NCBI GenBank assembly: GCA_003223775.1
Contig: QHWK01000204.1
Span: 1 to 5,951 of the forward strand
From: Acidobacteriota bacterium
GTDB lineage: Bacteria > Acidobacteriota > Vicinamibacteria > Vicinamibacterales > CAVVIG01
Reading direction: 5' to 3'
DNA: 5,951 nt
The position numbers and the translations under genes were made by a program. A model generated the notes under the pieces. The model was not told where the DNA came from and did not search any database. It was given only the letters and a program-made list of their open reading frames with translations. Of this stretch, positions 1-5,951 are shown in pieces; the stretch's first letter is position 1; the number at the start of each line of letters is the position of its first letter.

Positions 1-3000
1 TTCGCGATGGCGACGAAGCTGGCGAGGCGCGCTTCCGACGCCAGCAGGTCGTAGAAGGAGCCGTCCAGACGGCCAGGGCCTTCTGCGTCCGCGAGCCGGT
101 AGCCGATCGAGAAGATGCGGCGCCGGCGATCGTAGAGGAAGTCGAACCGCATGCTGGCCGCGAGCGCAGAGGCGCGCTGCGCCAGGCGCTCGAGCGCGGC
201 GTCCTGCGCGTTCGCCGGCTCGACGTTCACGGCCGCAACCGCGTCCACGGCCGCGTCGGCCCAGAAGGCGATCTCGCTCGCGTGCGGCTCAGACGATGTT
301 CGGGACGCGGCGAACGGCGCGGCCGCCTGCGCAAGCTCGCTGGCCAGCACCGTGAGCGCCACCGTATCCCCGCCGCCGAGCGCCCGGCGCACGTCGGACA
401 CGATGTCGCGCGCCACACGATGGACCTGAGCGGTGGCGTCGCGACTCGAGCCCGGGGGCGCGCTCGACGAAGACGCCAGCGCGAGCAGATCGGCGGCGTC
501 GATGATGCCCTCGAGCCGCTGCTTCCGGGTCTGCGGGCTCGCGGGAAGCGCCTTCAGACCCTGCGCGAGCGCGATCAGCGCCGCGGCGAGATTGCCGCTG
601 TCGACCGTCGAGACGTAGCGAGGGTGGAGCGGCGCCAGCGTCTCGGTGCTGTACCAGTTGAGAAAATGGCCCTCGTGGCGTTCGAGACCCTCGAGCGTGG
701 TCAGCGTGCGATCGAGACGATCGATCAGCGTCGTGGTCGTCACGTACCCGAGATCGTGCGCCGCGAGCGTCGACAACAGCGTCATGCCGATGTTGGTCGG
801 CGACGTGCGCCTCGCCAGCCGCGGCTCGTCACCTTCCTGGTAGTTGTCCGGCGGCAGCCACCCGTCCGCGTCCGTGACGAACGTCTCGTAATAGCGCCAG
901 GTCTTGCGCGCCGTCCGGCGCAGCAGCAGCCGCTCGCGTTCGCCGAGCGGACGCTCTCGGGGGCCAACCGGCTTGCTCAGCCAGTAGGCGATCACCGGCG
1001 CGCCGATCCACAGCGCGACGAACGGCAGCGCCGACGACAGCGCCTGGCGGTGCGTCGTCGCGACCAGAAGCGTGGTGGCGAGCGCGATGATCGGGCTCGC
1101 GACCATGTCGGCCACGAACCGGAAGAGCGCGCGTCCGCCGACGATGCCGGCGGCGCGCGCCGCGGCCGCCGCGGCCGTTTCCCATTCGAGCAGCCGACGC
1201 TTCGTGATCGTCAGCCGGACGAGCGTCAGCACAATCGCGTGCGCGGTATCCCACGCGTGATAGGCGAGGAACGTCACGCTGAGCGCGACCTGCGCGAGGG
1301 CGATCGCGGTGTCGGCCCGCAGGTTGCGCCAGAACACGGGGAAGGACTGCGCTCTGCGCGGCCCGACGATCATCTGTGCGGCCAGCGGCAGCAGCCGCGA
1401 CGCCATCACCACGAGCACGGTCGCCGTCCAGAACCAGTGCGCGCCCGGGAGCGCGATCCATCCGGCGACGAGCAGCGCGAGCAGCATCGGGGCGACGAGG
1501 CTGCGGCGCAGGTTGTCCAGGATCTTCCAGCGTGAGATGAGCGGAAACGAGTTGCGCTTGATCCCGCGCCGCGTCGGCACGAACGGGAACAGCCACATCA
1601 GGATCTGCCAGTCGCCGCGGATCCACCGGTGCTGCCGCCGCGCGTGCGCGAGCACGCTCGACGGATATTCGTCGACCAGCTCGATGTCCGAGACGAGCGC
1701 GACGCGCGCGTGCAGGCCCTCGAACAGGTCGTGCGACAGCAGGGCGTTTTCCGGCACCGAGTCTTCGAGGGCGGCGGTAAACGCGTCGACGTCGTAGAGG
1801 CCCTTGCCGGTGAAGATGCCCTCGCCGAACAGGTCCTGATACGTGTCCGACACCGCGGTCGTGTACGGGTCCACGCCGGTGTGCCCCGCATAGAGCCGCG
1901 CGAACAACGAGCCGGCGGCGCTCGTGAAGGTGACGCTGACGCGCGGCTGCAGGATGCCGTACCCCTGCGTGACGCGGCCGACGGCCGGGTCGTACGACGG
2001 CCGATTCAGCGGATGGCTGATGATGCCAATGAGGTTCCGCGCCGCGTCACGCGGCAGGCGCGTGTCGCTGTCGAGCGTGATGCAGTAGCGCACCTGCGCC
2101 AGGATTGCGGGGTCGCCGACGGTCAGGACGAAGCTGGTGTCGGTGGCGCCGCGCAGCAGCCGGTTGAACTCCTCGATCTTGCCGCGCTTGCGCTCCCATC
2201 CCATCCACAGGCCCTCGCGCTCGTTCCATCGGCGCAGGCGATGGAACAGGAAGAAGCGGTCCGGGCCGCCGTTGCCATGTTTGGCGTTCAGCGCGGCGAT
2301 GCCGTCGGCCGCCGCGGCGAGGATCTCCGCGTCGCGCGGCAGCATTTCCCGTTCCGCGTCCTTGACGTCGCTGAGGATGGCGAAGTGAATGTGGGGATCG
2401 AGGTTGCCGAGCGCCTGGACTTCGACGTGCGCCACCAGGTCACGCGCGCGCTCGACGCTGTCCAGAATCGTCGGGATGATCACCATCGTGCGCGCCGTTT
2501 CGGGAATGCGCCCGAGATCGAGGCGGGCAAGCCGCCGCGGCGGGATGAAGCGGGCGATGAGGCGCTGCAGAATCTGGATCGTCAGCTCGCTCATCGGCAC
2601 GACCGTCAGCAGGGCGACGGCGACCATCGTCGGCCACGTGACGCCGTACGCGCGCGCATAGCCGACGGCGGCTGCAACGAACACGGCGGTCCCGATCGCG
2701 ATCGTGCCGAGATACCCGGGAGTCGCGTGCCGGAAGAACGCGCGGCGCAGACGAACAGCGCGGCTCGGCTCCCAGCCGATGCCCTGTTCGAACTGCTGGC
2801 GGCCCTCGCCGATCAAGTAATAGCCGATGTGCGCGTTTCGGGCGTCCGGCGTGCGCTCGGCGACCTGCCGCGCGCGCTCGACGCTCTTCAGCGCCACGCG
2901 CACCTGGCCCTCGCCGGTCGGCTCGGCCAGTTCCTCGACCGCATGGCGGTAGCGATCGCGGCTGGCGAAGTCCATCCGCCCGTAGACCGCCACCGGGTCG

Positions 3001-3938
3001 CGTTGGAGAACCTGCTCGACGACGCTCACGCTCTCGAAGAACTCGCTCCAGTCGAACGACGACACCAGCCGCAGGCTGCCAATCAGGTTGGCCATGAACG
3101 CCTGCTCGCTCGCCTGATGCCGCGCTTCGGACCGGATCGCGTCCTCGATCGTGTGGCCGCGCGACGACAACGCCGCGTCGAGCTCGTGACGCAGCGGCGC
3201 CGCGTTCTCGTGTTCGCGCGACCGTTGCAGCAGGCGGATGACGAAGGCCGGATGGACCTCGGACGGCCAGCGATCGCGCGCATGCGCCGGCGTATCGAGC
3301 GCGTCGACCAGACGATCCGCCTCGAGACGATGCGCGCGGCTCGTCGCGAGGATGTCCGCTCGCGCGCGCAGGTGCTCGACGAGCGCAAGCTTCAGCGCCG
3401 ACGGGAAGGCCCACAGCTCGCCCATGGTCACCGGCGTGATCGACTGGAAGGCGGTGACGAAGCGTTGCAGCCGCTGCGGATCGAGTCGGCCCGCGCTGGT
3501 GCGGATCAGCTCGAGCGCCATCGCATAGATCCGCGGCATGCCGGCGAACTCGTCGGCGGCGATCTGCGGCAGGCGGCGGAAGAACGCCGGCGGCAGATCG
3601 TGATGGATGTCGCGCAGCGCGGCGACGATCACGTGGAAGTTGTCGAGGAGCCACTCGGCCGCGGGCGACGAGGGTTCGCCGCGTTTGGCGTCGTCGGCCA
3701 GCGCTCTGTACACCTGGCGAAGGACAACCGTGTGCTGACGGAGGCGCTTCAGGTGCACGCGGCTGCCGCCGCGCGGGCGCCAGGAGACGGTGAACAGCGC
3801 CGCCAGTCGCCTCGCATGCTCCTCGAGCCGCTCGAGACCGAGGAGTTCGATCGCTCCTGGCGAACGCGAAGCGGGGCCAGCACTCGCTTCTCGCTGATCC
3901 TTGTTCGCGCCGAGATCGGGGCGTCGCTCGGCGTTCAT
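1..3938 (-). CDS. ndvB: Cyclic beta-1,2-glucan synthase (NdvB/ChvB/Cgs type), C-terminus cut by window edge
   Basis: This inner-membrane enzyme uses UDP-glucose to build, elongate and cyclise beta-1,2-glucans that end up in the periplasm. The frame is open for 1312 codons from ATG 3938 to the window edge; family members are usually about 2800 residues, so roughly half is present. Seen in order: a soluble N-terminal region (about 1-405); membrane segments near 409-431 and 435-457; and a GT84 catalytic domain starting near R483-T490 (RTMVIIPT). That domain carries the DxD-type motif LDSDT (622-626), SHDLFEG (735-741) and the QHRWIRGDWQ acceptor/processivity motif (769-778). Membrane segments follow near 814-830, 833-855, 876-896, 941-961 and 970-987. 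From about 1000 the middle, GH189-like glucan-processing domain begins, with DNYQE (1031-1035), RTSPTNIG and NWYSTETL...PRYVSTVDSGNL (1094-1117), and FDFLYDRRRR near 1265. The C-terminal GH94-like chain-length domain is expected beyond position 1. ATG 3938 is the first start after an in-frame TGA near 4002. Identity is very secure; the actual glucan product is inferred from the family. Confidence 0.95.
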   Translation of the reverse strand, partial: MNAERRPDLGANKDQREASAGPASRSPGAIELLGLERLEEHARRLAALFTVSWRPRGGSRVHLKRLRQHTVVLRQVYRALADDAKRGEPSSPAAEWLLDNFHVIVAALRDIHHDLPPAFFRRLPQIAADEFAGMPRIYAMALELIRTSAGRLDPQRLQRFVTAFQSITPVTMGELWAFPSALKLALVEHLRARADILATSRAHRLEADRLVDALDTPAHARDRWPSEVHPAFVIRLLQRSREHENAAPLRHELDAALSSRGHTIEDAIRSEARHQASEQAFMANLIGSLRLVSSFDWSEFFESVSVVEQVLQRDPVAVYGRMDFASRDRYRHAVEELAEPTGEGQVRVALKSVERARQVAERTPDARNAHIGYYLIGEGRQQFEQGIGWEPSRAVRLRRAFFRHATPGYLGTIAIGTAVFVAAAVGYARAYGVTWPTMVAVALLTVVPMSELTIQILQRLIARFIPPRRLARLDLGRIPETARTMVIIPTILDSVERARDLVAHVEVQALGNLDPHIHFAILSDVKDAEREMLPRDAEILAAAADGIAALNAKHGNGGPDRFFLFHRLRRWNEREGLWMGWERKRGKIEEFNRLLRGATDTSFVLTVGDPAILAQVRYCITLDSDTRLPRDAARNLIGIISHPLNRPSYDPAVGRVTQGYGILQPRVSVTFTSAAGSLFARLYAGHTGVDPYTTAVSDTYQDLFGEGIFTGKGLYDVDAFTAALEDSVPENALLSHDLFEGLHARVALVSDIELVDEYPSSVLAHARRQHRWIRGDWQILMWLFPFVPTRRGIKRNSFPLISRWKILDNLRRSLVAPMLLALLVAGWIALPGAHWFWTATVLVVMASRLLPLAAQMIVGPRRAQSFPVFWRNLRADTAIALAQVALSVTFLAYHAWDTAHAIVLTLVRLTITKRRLLEWETAAAAAARAAGIVGGRALFRFVADMVASPIIALATTLLVATTHRQALSSALPFVALWIGAPVIAYWLSKPVGPRERPLGERERLLLRRTARKTWRYYETFVTDADGWLPPDNYQEGDEPRLARRTSPTNIGMTLLSTLAAHDLGYVTTTTLIDRLDRTLTTLEGLERHEGHFLNWYSTETLAPLHPRYVSTVDSGNLAAALIALAQGLKALPASPQTRKQRLEGIIDAADLLALASSSSAPPGSSRDATAQVHRVARDIVSDVRRALGGGDTVALTVLASELAQAAAPFAASRTSSEPHASEIAFWADAAVDAVAAVNVEPANAQDAALERLAQRASALAASMRFDFLYDRRRRIFSIGYRLADAEGPGRLDGSFYDLLASEARLASFVAIA

Positions 3939-3954
3939 GGCGCCATCGTACCTC
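3935..3954 (-). promoter_or_regulatory. Start region of the glucan synthase gene: Shine-Dalgarno plus overlapping three-codon mini-ORF
   Basis: Read on the minus strand, GAGGT (3954-3950) is the only Shine-Dalgarno-like sequence here. It lies just 4 bases (counted from GAGG) before an ATG at 3946, which opens a mini-ORF of three codons (M-A-P) ending in TGA at 3937-3935. That stop overlaps the ATG of the glucan synthase (3938-3936) as ATGA, the arrangement typical of translational coupling. The spacing from GAGG to the synthase ATG is 12 bases, longer than usual. Ribosomes may therefore load at the first ATG and restart, or the SD may simply serve the second ATG at long range. The layout is visible; the function is inferred. 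Confidence 0.35.
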
Positions 3955-4020
3955 GGTCGTGCGGGCCGCTGTAGTAGTGCGCCGCCGCCCGCGCCGCCTG
4001 CGGCTCAGCTTCCCCGGTTC

Positions 4021-4101
4021 CGTGACGCCGATGCGCCGGGCTTCGCGATCGATCGCGCGCAGCAGGTCGACGGGGAAGTCGACGTTGATGCGCTGGACCT
4101 C
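4021..4101 (-). pseudogene. Remnant of a CopG/ribbon-helix-helix antitoxin
   Basis: One minus-strand frame gives 27 residues, EVQ then RINVDFPVDLLRAID then REARRIGVT. This closely resembles the DNA-binding core of CopG-type antitoxins: a beta strand of the 'R-V/I-N-V-D-F-P' kind, then helix A 'LDREARRLGVT'. In intact relatives the GVT is followed by helix B, roughly RQALIKVWLAERL. Here the frame instead runs into Arg-rich low-complexity sequence (EPGKLSRRRR). Upstream the same frame has no ATG, GTG or TTG at a sensible place. An ATG at about 4122 (MVVFVRAER) lies in another frame, so a frameshift could have separated start and core. No toxin gene is recognisable nearby. I read it as a broken antitoxin gene; a chance resemblance is less likely given the contiguous match, but the call rests on remembered family consensus, not on a search. 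Confidence 0.5.
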
Positions 4102-4143
4102 TCGGCCCGGACGAAGACAACCATCACGCGTGGGAAGACCAAG

Positions 4144-4175
4144 CGCGACGTCGCGGCTGTGAAGGTCGGCGACCT
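4144..4175. repeat. Palindrome and inverted repeat, possible operator sites
   Basis: Two symmetric elements sit side by side between the divergent genes. CGCGACGTCGCG (4144-4155) is a perfect 12-base palindrome, and AGGTC-GGC-GACCT (4163-4175) is a 5-base inverted repeat with a 3-base spacer. They lie about 30-60 bases upstream of the promoter candidate for the oxidase gene, a position where a dimeric regulator could bind. I do not recognise a specific operator consensus such as CueR or CsoR. In GC-rich DNA short palindromes of this kind also occur by chance, so a regulatory role is only a possibility. Confidence 0.2.
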
Positions 4176-4204
4176 GGTCGCGCGCCGTAACGGACTTTGT
4201 GCGC

Positions 4205-4232
4205 TTGGGAAGTCTCTCGCCTCTTTTATGAC
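4205..4232 (+). promoter_or_regulatory. Weak sigma70-like promoter candidate for the membrane oxidase gene
   Basis: TTGGGA (4205-4210) and TATGAC (4227-4232) are separated by 16 bases; each matches the -35 or -10 consensus at 4 of 6 positions. They lie in the least GC-rich part of the intergenic region. Transcription would start near 4239, leaving a leader of only about 15 bases before ATG 4254. No Shine-Dalgarno sequence is evident in that leader. Confidence 0.25.
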
Positions 4233-4253
4233 TGATGTCGACTGCGTTGCGCC

Positions 4254-5951
4254 ATGCGCTATCCTCGGGACGTGCTGATCCAGCCAGTCGACTACTTCGT
4301 CGTCGCGTGGTTCGCGCTCGCCGCGGCGTCGACGATCTACGTCGCGTGGGATCAGTATCAGAACAACCCCGAGCCTGTCGTGATGAAATGGGGGTTCATT
4401 CTCGTCACGCTGTACATGGGACCGTTCGGCCTCCTGCTCTACGTGATGGCGGACAAAGAGCCGCGCCCAGGAGAGCACGAGACGTTCATCGCACCGCTTT
4501 GGAAACAGGGCGTGGGCTCAACGATCCATTGCGTTGCCGGCGACGCAACCGGCATCATTCTGGCGGCGGCCATCACGGCCACGCTCGGCTTGCCGATGTG
4601 GCTGGATCTCATTGTCGAGTACGCGTCAGGATTCGCGTTCGGTCTCTTCGTCTTTCAGTCGCTCTTCATGAAATCGATGATGGGTGGCACTTACTGGAAG
4701 AACGTTCGCAAATCGTTCCTGCCCGAATTCATCAGCATGAACTTCATGATGGCGGGGATGGCGCCGGTCATGAGCTTCCTGATGATGGGGCGCGACATGC
4801 GGGCGATGGTGCCGACAGAGTTCCTGTTCTGGGGCGTCATGTCGCTCGGCGTGATCGCCGGTTTCACCGTTGCCTATCCGGCGAATGTGTGGCTGGTCGC
4901 GCGGAAACTGAAACACGGCCTGATGACCGAACGTCGCCCGGGCGGCCGCTTCGCACTGAAAAAGAAACTCGGCGAGCACGCCCGCCACGAACAGCACACA
5001 CGCGGTTCGCAGCCGCTGAGCGGTCACCACGACATGGAATCCGACGCGACGTCGGCCCAGCGGACCGCCCTGGCCGGAGTCTCGTTGCTGATGCTGGTTG
5101 CCGGCATGGTCGCGCCGGCGAATTGGGTGAACTTGCGTCTCTCCGCTCATGACGTCGGGGGAGCGATCATGCCGCCCGGCATGATCATGGACCGCAACAC
5201 GCCGGCGGCAGCCATGATCGACATGGCGGCCGTCGATCCTCGAGACATCGCCGCAACGTACGGCATCGACGTCCGCGGCGATCGCGAGTTGGCGCCGCAC
5301 CTCGAAAGCGGGGTCAAGGTCTTTGACCTCGAAACCGGGGTCGTCCGTTGGTCCATCCTGCCGGGAGTCACGGTCGACGGGTACGCGTTCAACGGTCAAA
5401 TTCCCGGCCCGCGCATCCGATTTCGCCAGGGCGATCGCGTTCGTATAAACGTGACGAATCATCTGCCCGAAACGACGACGGTGCATTGGCACGGTCTGAT
5501 CCTGCCGAACATCATGGACGGCCCTGCGCACATCACGCAGGAGCCGATCGACAAAGGCAGCGCCTATCGCTACGAATTCACGGCCGCGCAGTCAGGAACC
5601 TATCTGTATCACTCACATGATCACGTGGACAGGCAGCAGGCGCTGGGTCTGTATGGCGCGCTGATCATCGATCCAGCCGAGGCCGATCCGAGTCTCGAGG
5701 CCGACCACGAATACATTGTGCTTCTGCAGGAGTGGCTGCTGCGCGAGCGGCTGACGTATCCGGCGATGCCGATGGACGGCGGTCAGCCGAACTATTTCAC
5801 GATCAACGGGCGCGCCTATCCGGCGACGGACACCATCAAGATGCGGGTCCGCGAAACACTAAAGGTGCGGTTCGTCGGCTCCAACAATGGCTTCATCCAT
5901 CCGATGCACATTCACGGCGGCCCCTTCGACGTCGTGGCGGTCGACGGTCAA
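4254..5951 (+). CDS. DUF4396-like membrane domain fused to a two-domain multicopper oxidase, C-terminus cut by window edge
   Basis: A single frame is open for 566 codons to the window end. Hydrophobic segments near residues 14-32, 46-65, 90-113, 116-138, 160-178 and 190-215 form a polytopic domain. It contains KQGVGSTIHCVAGDATG (84-100), resembling DUF4396, a family of unknown function. A His-rich cytosolic or periplasmic linker follows (about 240-260: H242, H245, H248, H258, H259), then a membrane segment (271-290) and a Met-rich stretch (about 308-330, MPPGMIMD). Next come two cupredoxin folds of a multicopper oxidase: HWHG (411-414) with LPNIMDGP, YHSHDH (452-457) and HPMHIHG (549-555). 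The fourth motif, HCHxxxH plus the type 1 copper Met, should lie just past the window. The 138-residue spacing from HWH to HPMHIH fits small two-domain oxidases, not three-domain laccases. It probably couples oxidation of Cu(I) or an organic substrate to O2 reduction outside the inner membrane. The start is uncertain: ATG 4254 follows an in-frame TGA at 4233, GTG 4272 is an alternative, and neither has a clear ribosome binding site. Confidence 0.93.
   Translation, partial: MRYPRDVLIQPVDYFVVAWFALAAASTIYVAWDQYQNNPEPVVMKWGFILVTLYMGPFGLLLYVMADKEPRPGEHETFIAPLWKQGVGSTIHCVAGDATGIILAAAITATLGLPMWLDLIVEYASGFAFGLFVFQSLFMKSMMGGTYWKNVRKSFLPEFISMNFMMAGMAPVMSFLMMGRDMRAMVPTEFLFWGVMSLGVIAGFTVAYPANVWLVARKLKHGLMTERRPGGRFALKKKLGEHARHEQHTRGSQPLSGHHDMESDATSAQRTALAGVSLLMLVAGMVAPANWVNLRLSAHDVGGAIMPPGMIMDRNTPAAAMIDMAAVDPRDIAATYGIDVRGDRELAPHLESGVKVFDLETGVVRWSILPGVTVDGYAFNGQIPGPRIRFRQGDRVRINVTNHLPETTTVHWHGLILPNIMDGPAHITQEPIDKGSAYRYEFTAAQSGTYLYHSHDHVDRQQALGLYGALIIDPAEADPSLEADHEYIVLLQEWLLRERLTYPAMPMDGGQPNYFTINGRAYPATDTIKMRVRETLKVRFVGSNNGFIHPMHIHGGPFDVVAVDGQ

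Larger units (their letters stand above)
3939..4253. other. Divergent intergenic region
   Basis: These 315 bases separate the two divergent genes and should contain promoters for both. I see no intact gene. Open frames cross it on both strands, but none has a convincing start together with a recognisable protein. It contains a CopG-like antitoxin fragment (4021-4101, minus strand), perfect palindromes at 4044-4057 and 4144-4155, an inverted repeat at 4163-4175, and a weak promoter candidate at 4205-4232. No terminator hairpin is expected here, because both genes are read away from the region. Confidence 0.8.

Noticed and set aside
1629..3974. A 781-codon open frame on the plus strand opposite the glucan synthase, and a 417-codon one at 282-1535.
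   Set aside because: Both are antisense to a gene with clear family motifs. Their translations are Arg/Ala/Gln-rich without any recognisable domain, as expected for shadow frames in GC-rich DNA.
3901..4278. A 125-codon plus-strand frame across the intergenic region, containing a stretch like KVGDLVARRNGL.
   Set aside because: It starts inside the synthase gene on the other strand, has no ribosome binding site or recognisable domain, and overlaps the start of the oxidase gene. Part of it is simply the complement of the CopG-like fragment.
4005..4478. A 157-codon minus-strand frame that runs from inside the oxidase gene into the intergenic region.
   Set aside because: Its first two thirds are antisense to the membrane domain, and it passes the CopG-like fragment in a different frame; no protein family is recognisable.
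4935..5100. The possibility that the membrane domain and the oxidase are two separate adjacent genes.
   Set aside because: I read the frame codon by codon through this stretch and found no stop. The segment is a linker plus a membrane helix in the same frame as both flanking domains.
4235..5152. A 305-codon plus-strand frame and a 301-codon minus-strand frame (4626-5531) overlapping the oxidase gene.
   Set aside because: Both are rich in Arg, His and Asp with no domain. They are shadows of the frame that carries the membrane segments and copper motifs.

Overview
The window is GC-rich DNA (G or C dominates third codon positions) holding two large divergently transcribed genes. Both run off the window, and a 315-base intergenic stretch separates them. 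There is no rRNA, tRNA, CRISPR array or insertion sequence to fix the taxonomy. The gene content and composition suggest a GC-rich Gram-negative-type bacterium, for example Acidobacteriota/Vicinamibacteria or a proteobacterium; this is inference only.

Left part (positions 3938 to 1, minus strand): the first 1312 codons of a giant cyclic beta-1,2-glucan synthase of the NdvB/ChvB/Cgs type. Visible parts are the N-terminal region, a membrane-embedded GT84 glycosyltransferase with LDSDT, SHDLFEG and QHRW motifs, several membrane segments, and the start of the middle glycan-processing (GH189-like) domain. The C-terminal GH94-like part lies beyond position 1.

Middle (3939-4253): a non-coding divergent region. 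It contains a short stretch on the minus strand that reads as the core of a CopG/ribbon-helix-helix antitoxin. It has no start codon and no normal C-terminus, so it looks like a decayed gene. The region also holds several perfect palindromes, a weak sigma70-like promoter candidate for the right-hand gene, and an unusual start region for the glucan synthase, where a three-codon mini-ORF overlaps the start codon.

Right part (4254 to 5951, plus strand): one uninterrupted reading frame encoding a polytopic membrane domain resembling DUF4396, then a His-rich linker, one more membrane segment, a Met-rich stretch and a two-cupredoxin multicopper oxidase. Three of the four copper-ligand motifs are visible; the last (HCHxxxH) would lie past the window end. 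This membrane-anchored oxidase fusion is the most interesting feature.

The two genes share only their upstream region. One makes a periplasmic osmoregulatory or host-interaction glucan, and the other probably handles copper or performs oxidase chemistry on the outer face of the inner membrane. Nothing in the sequence shows that they function together.
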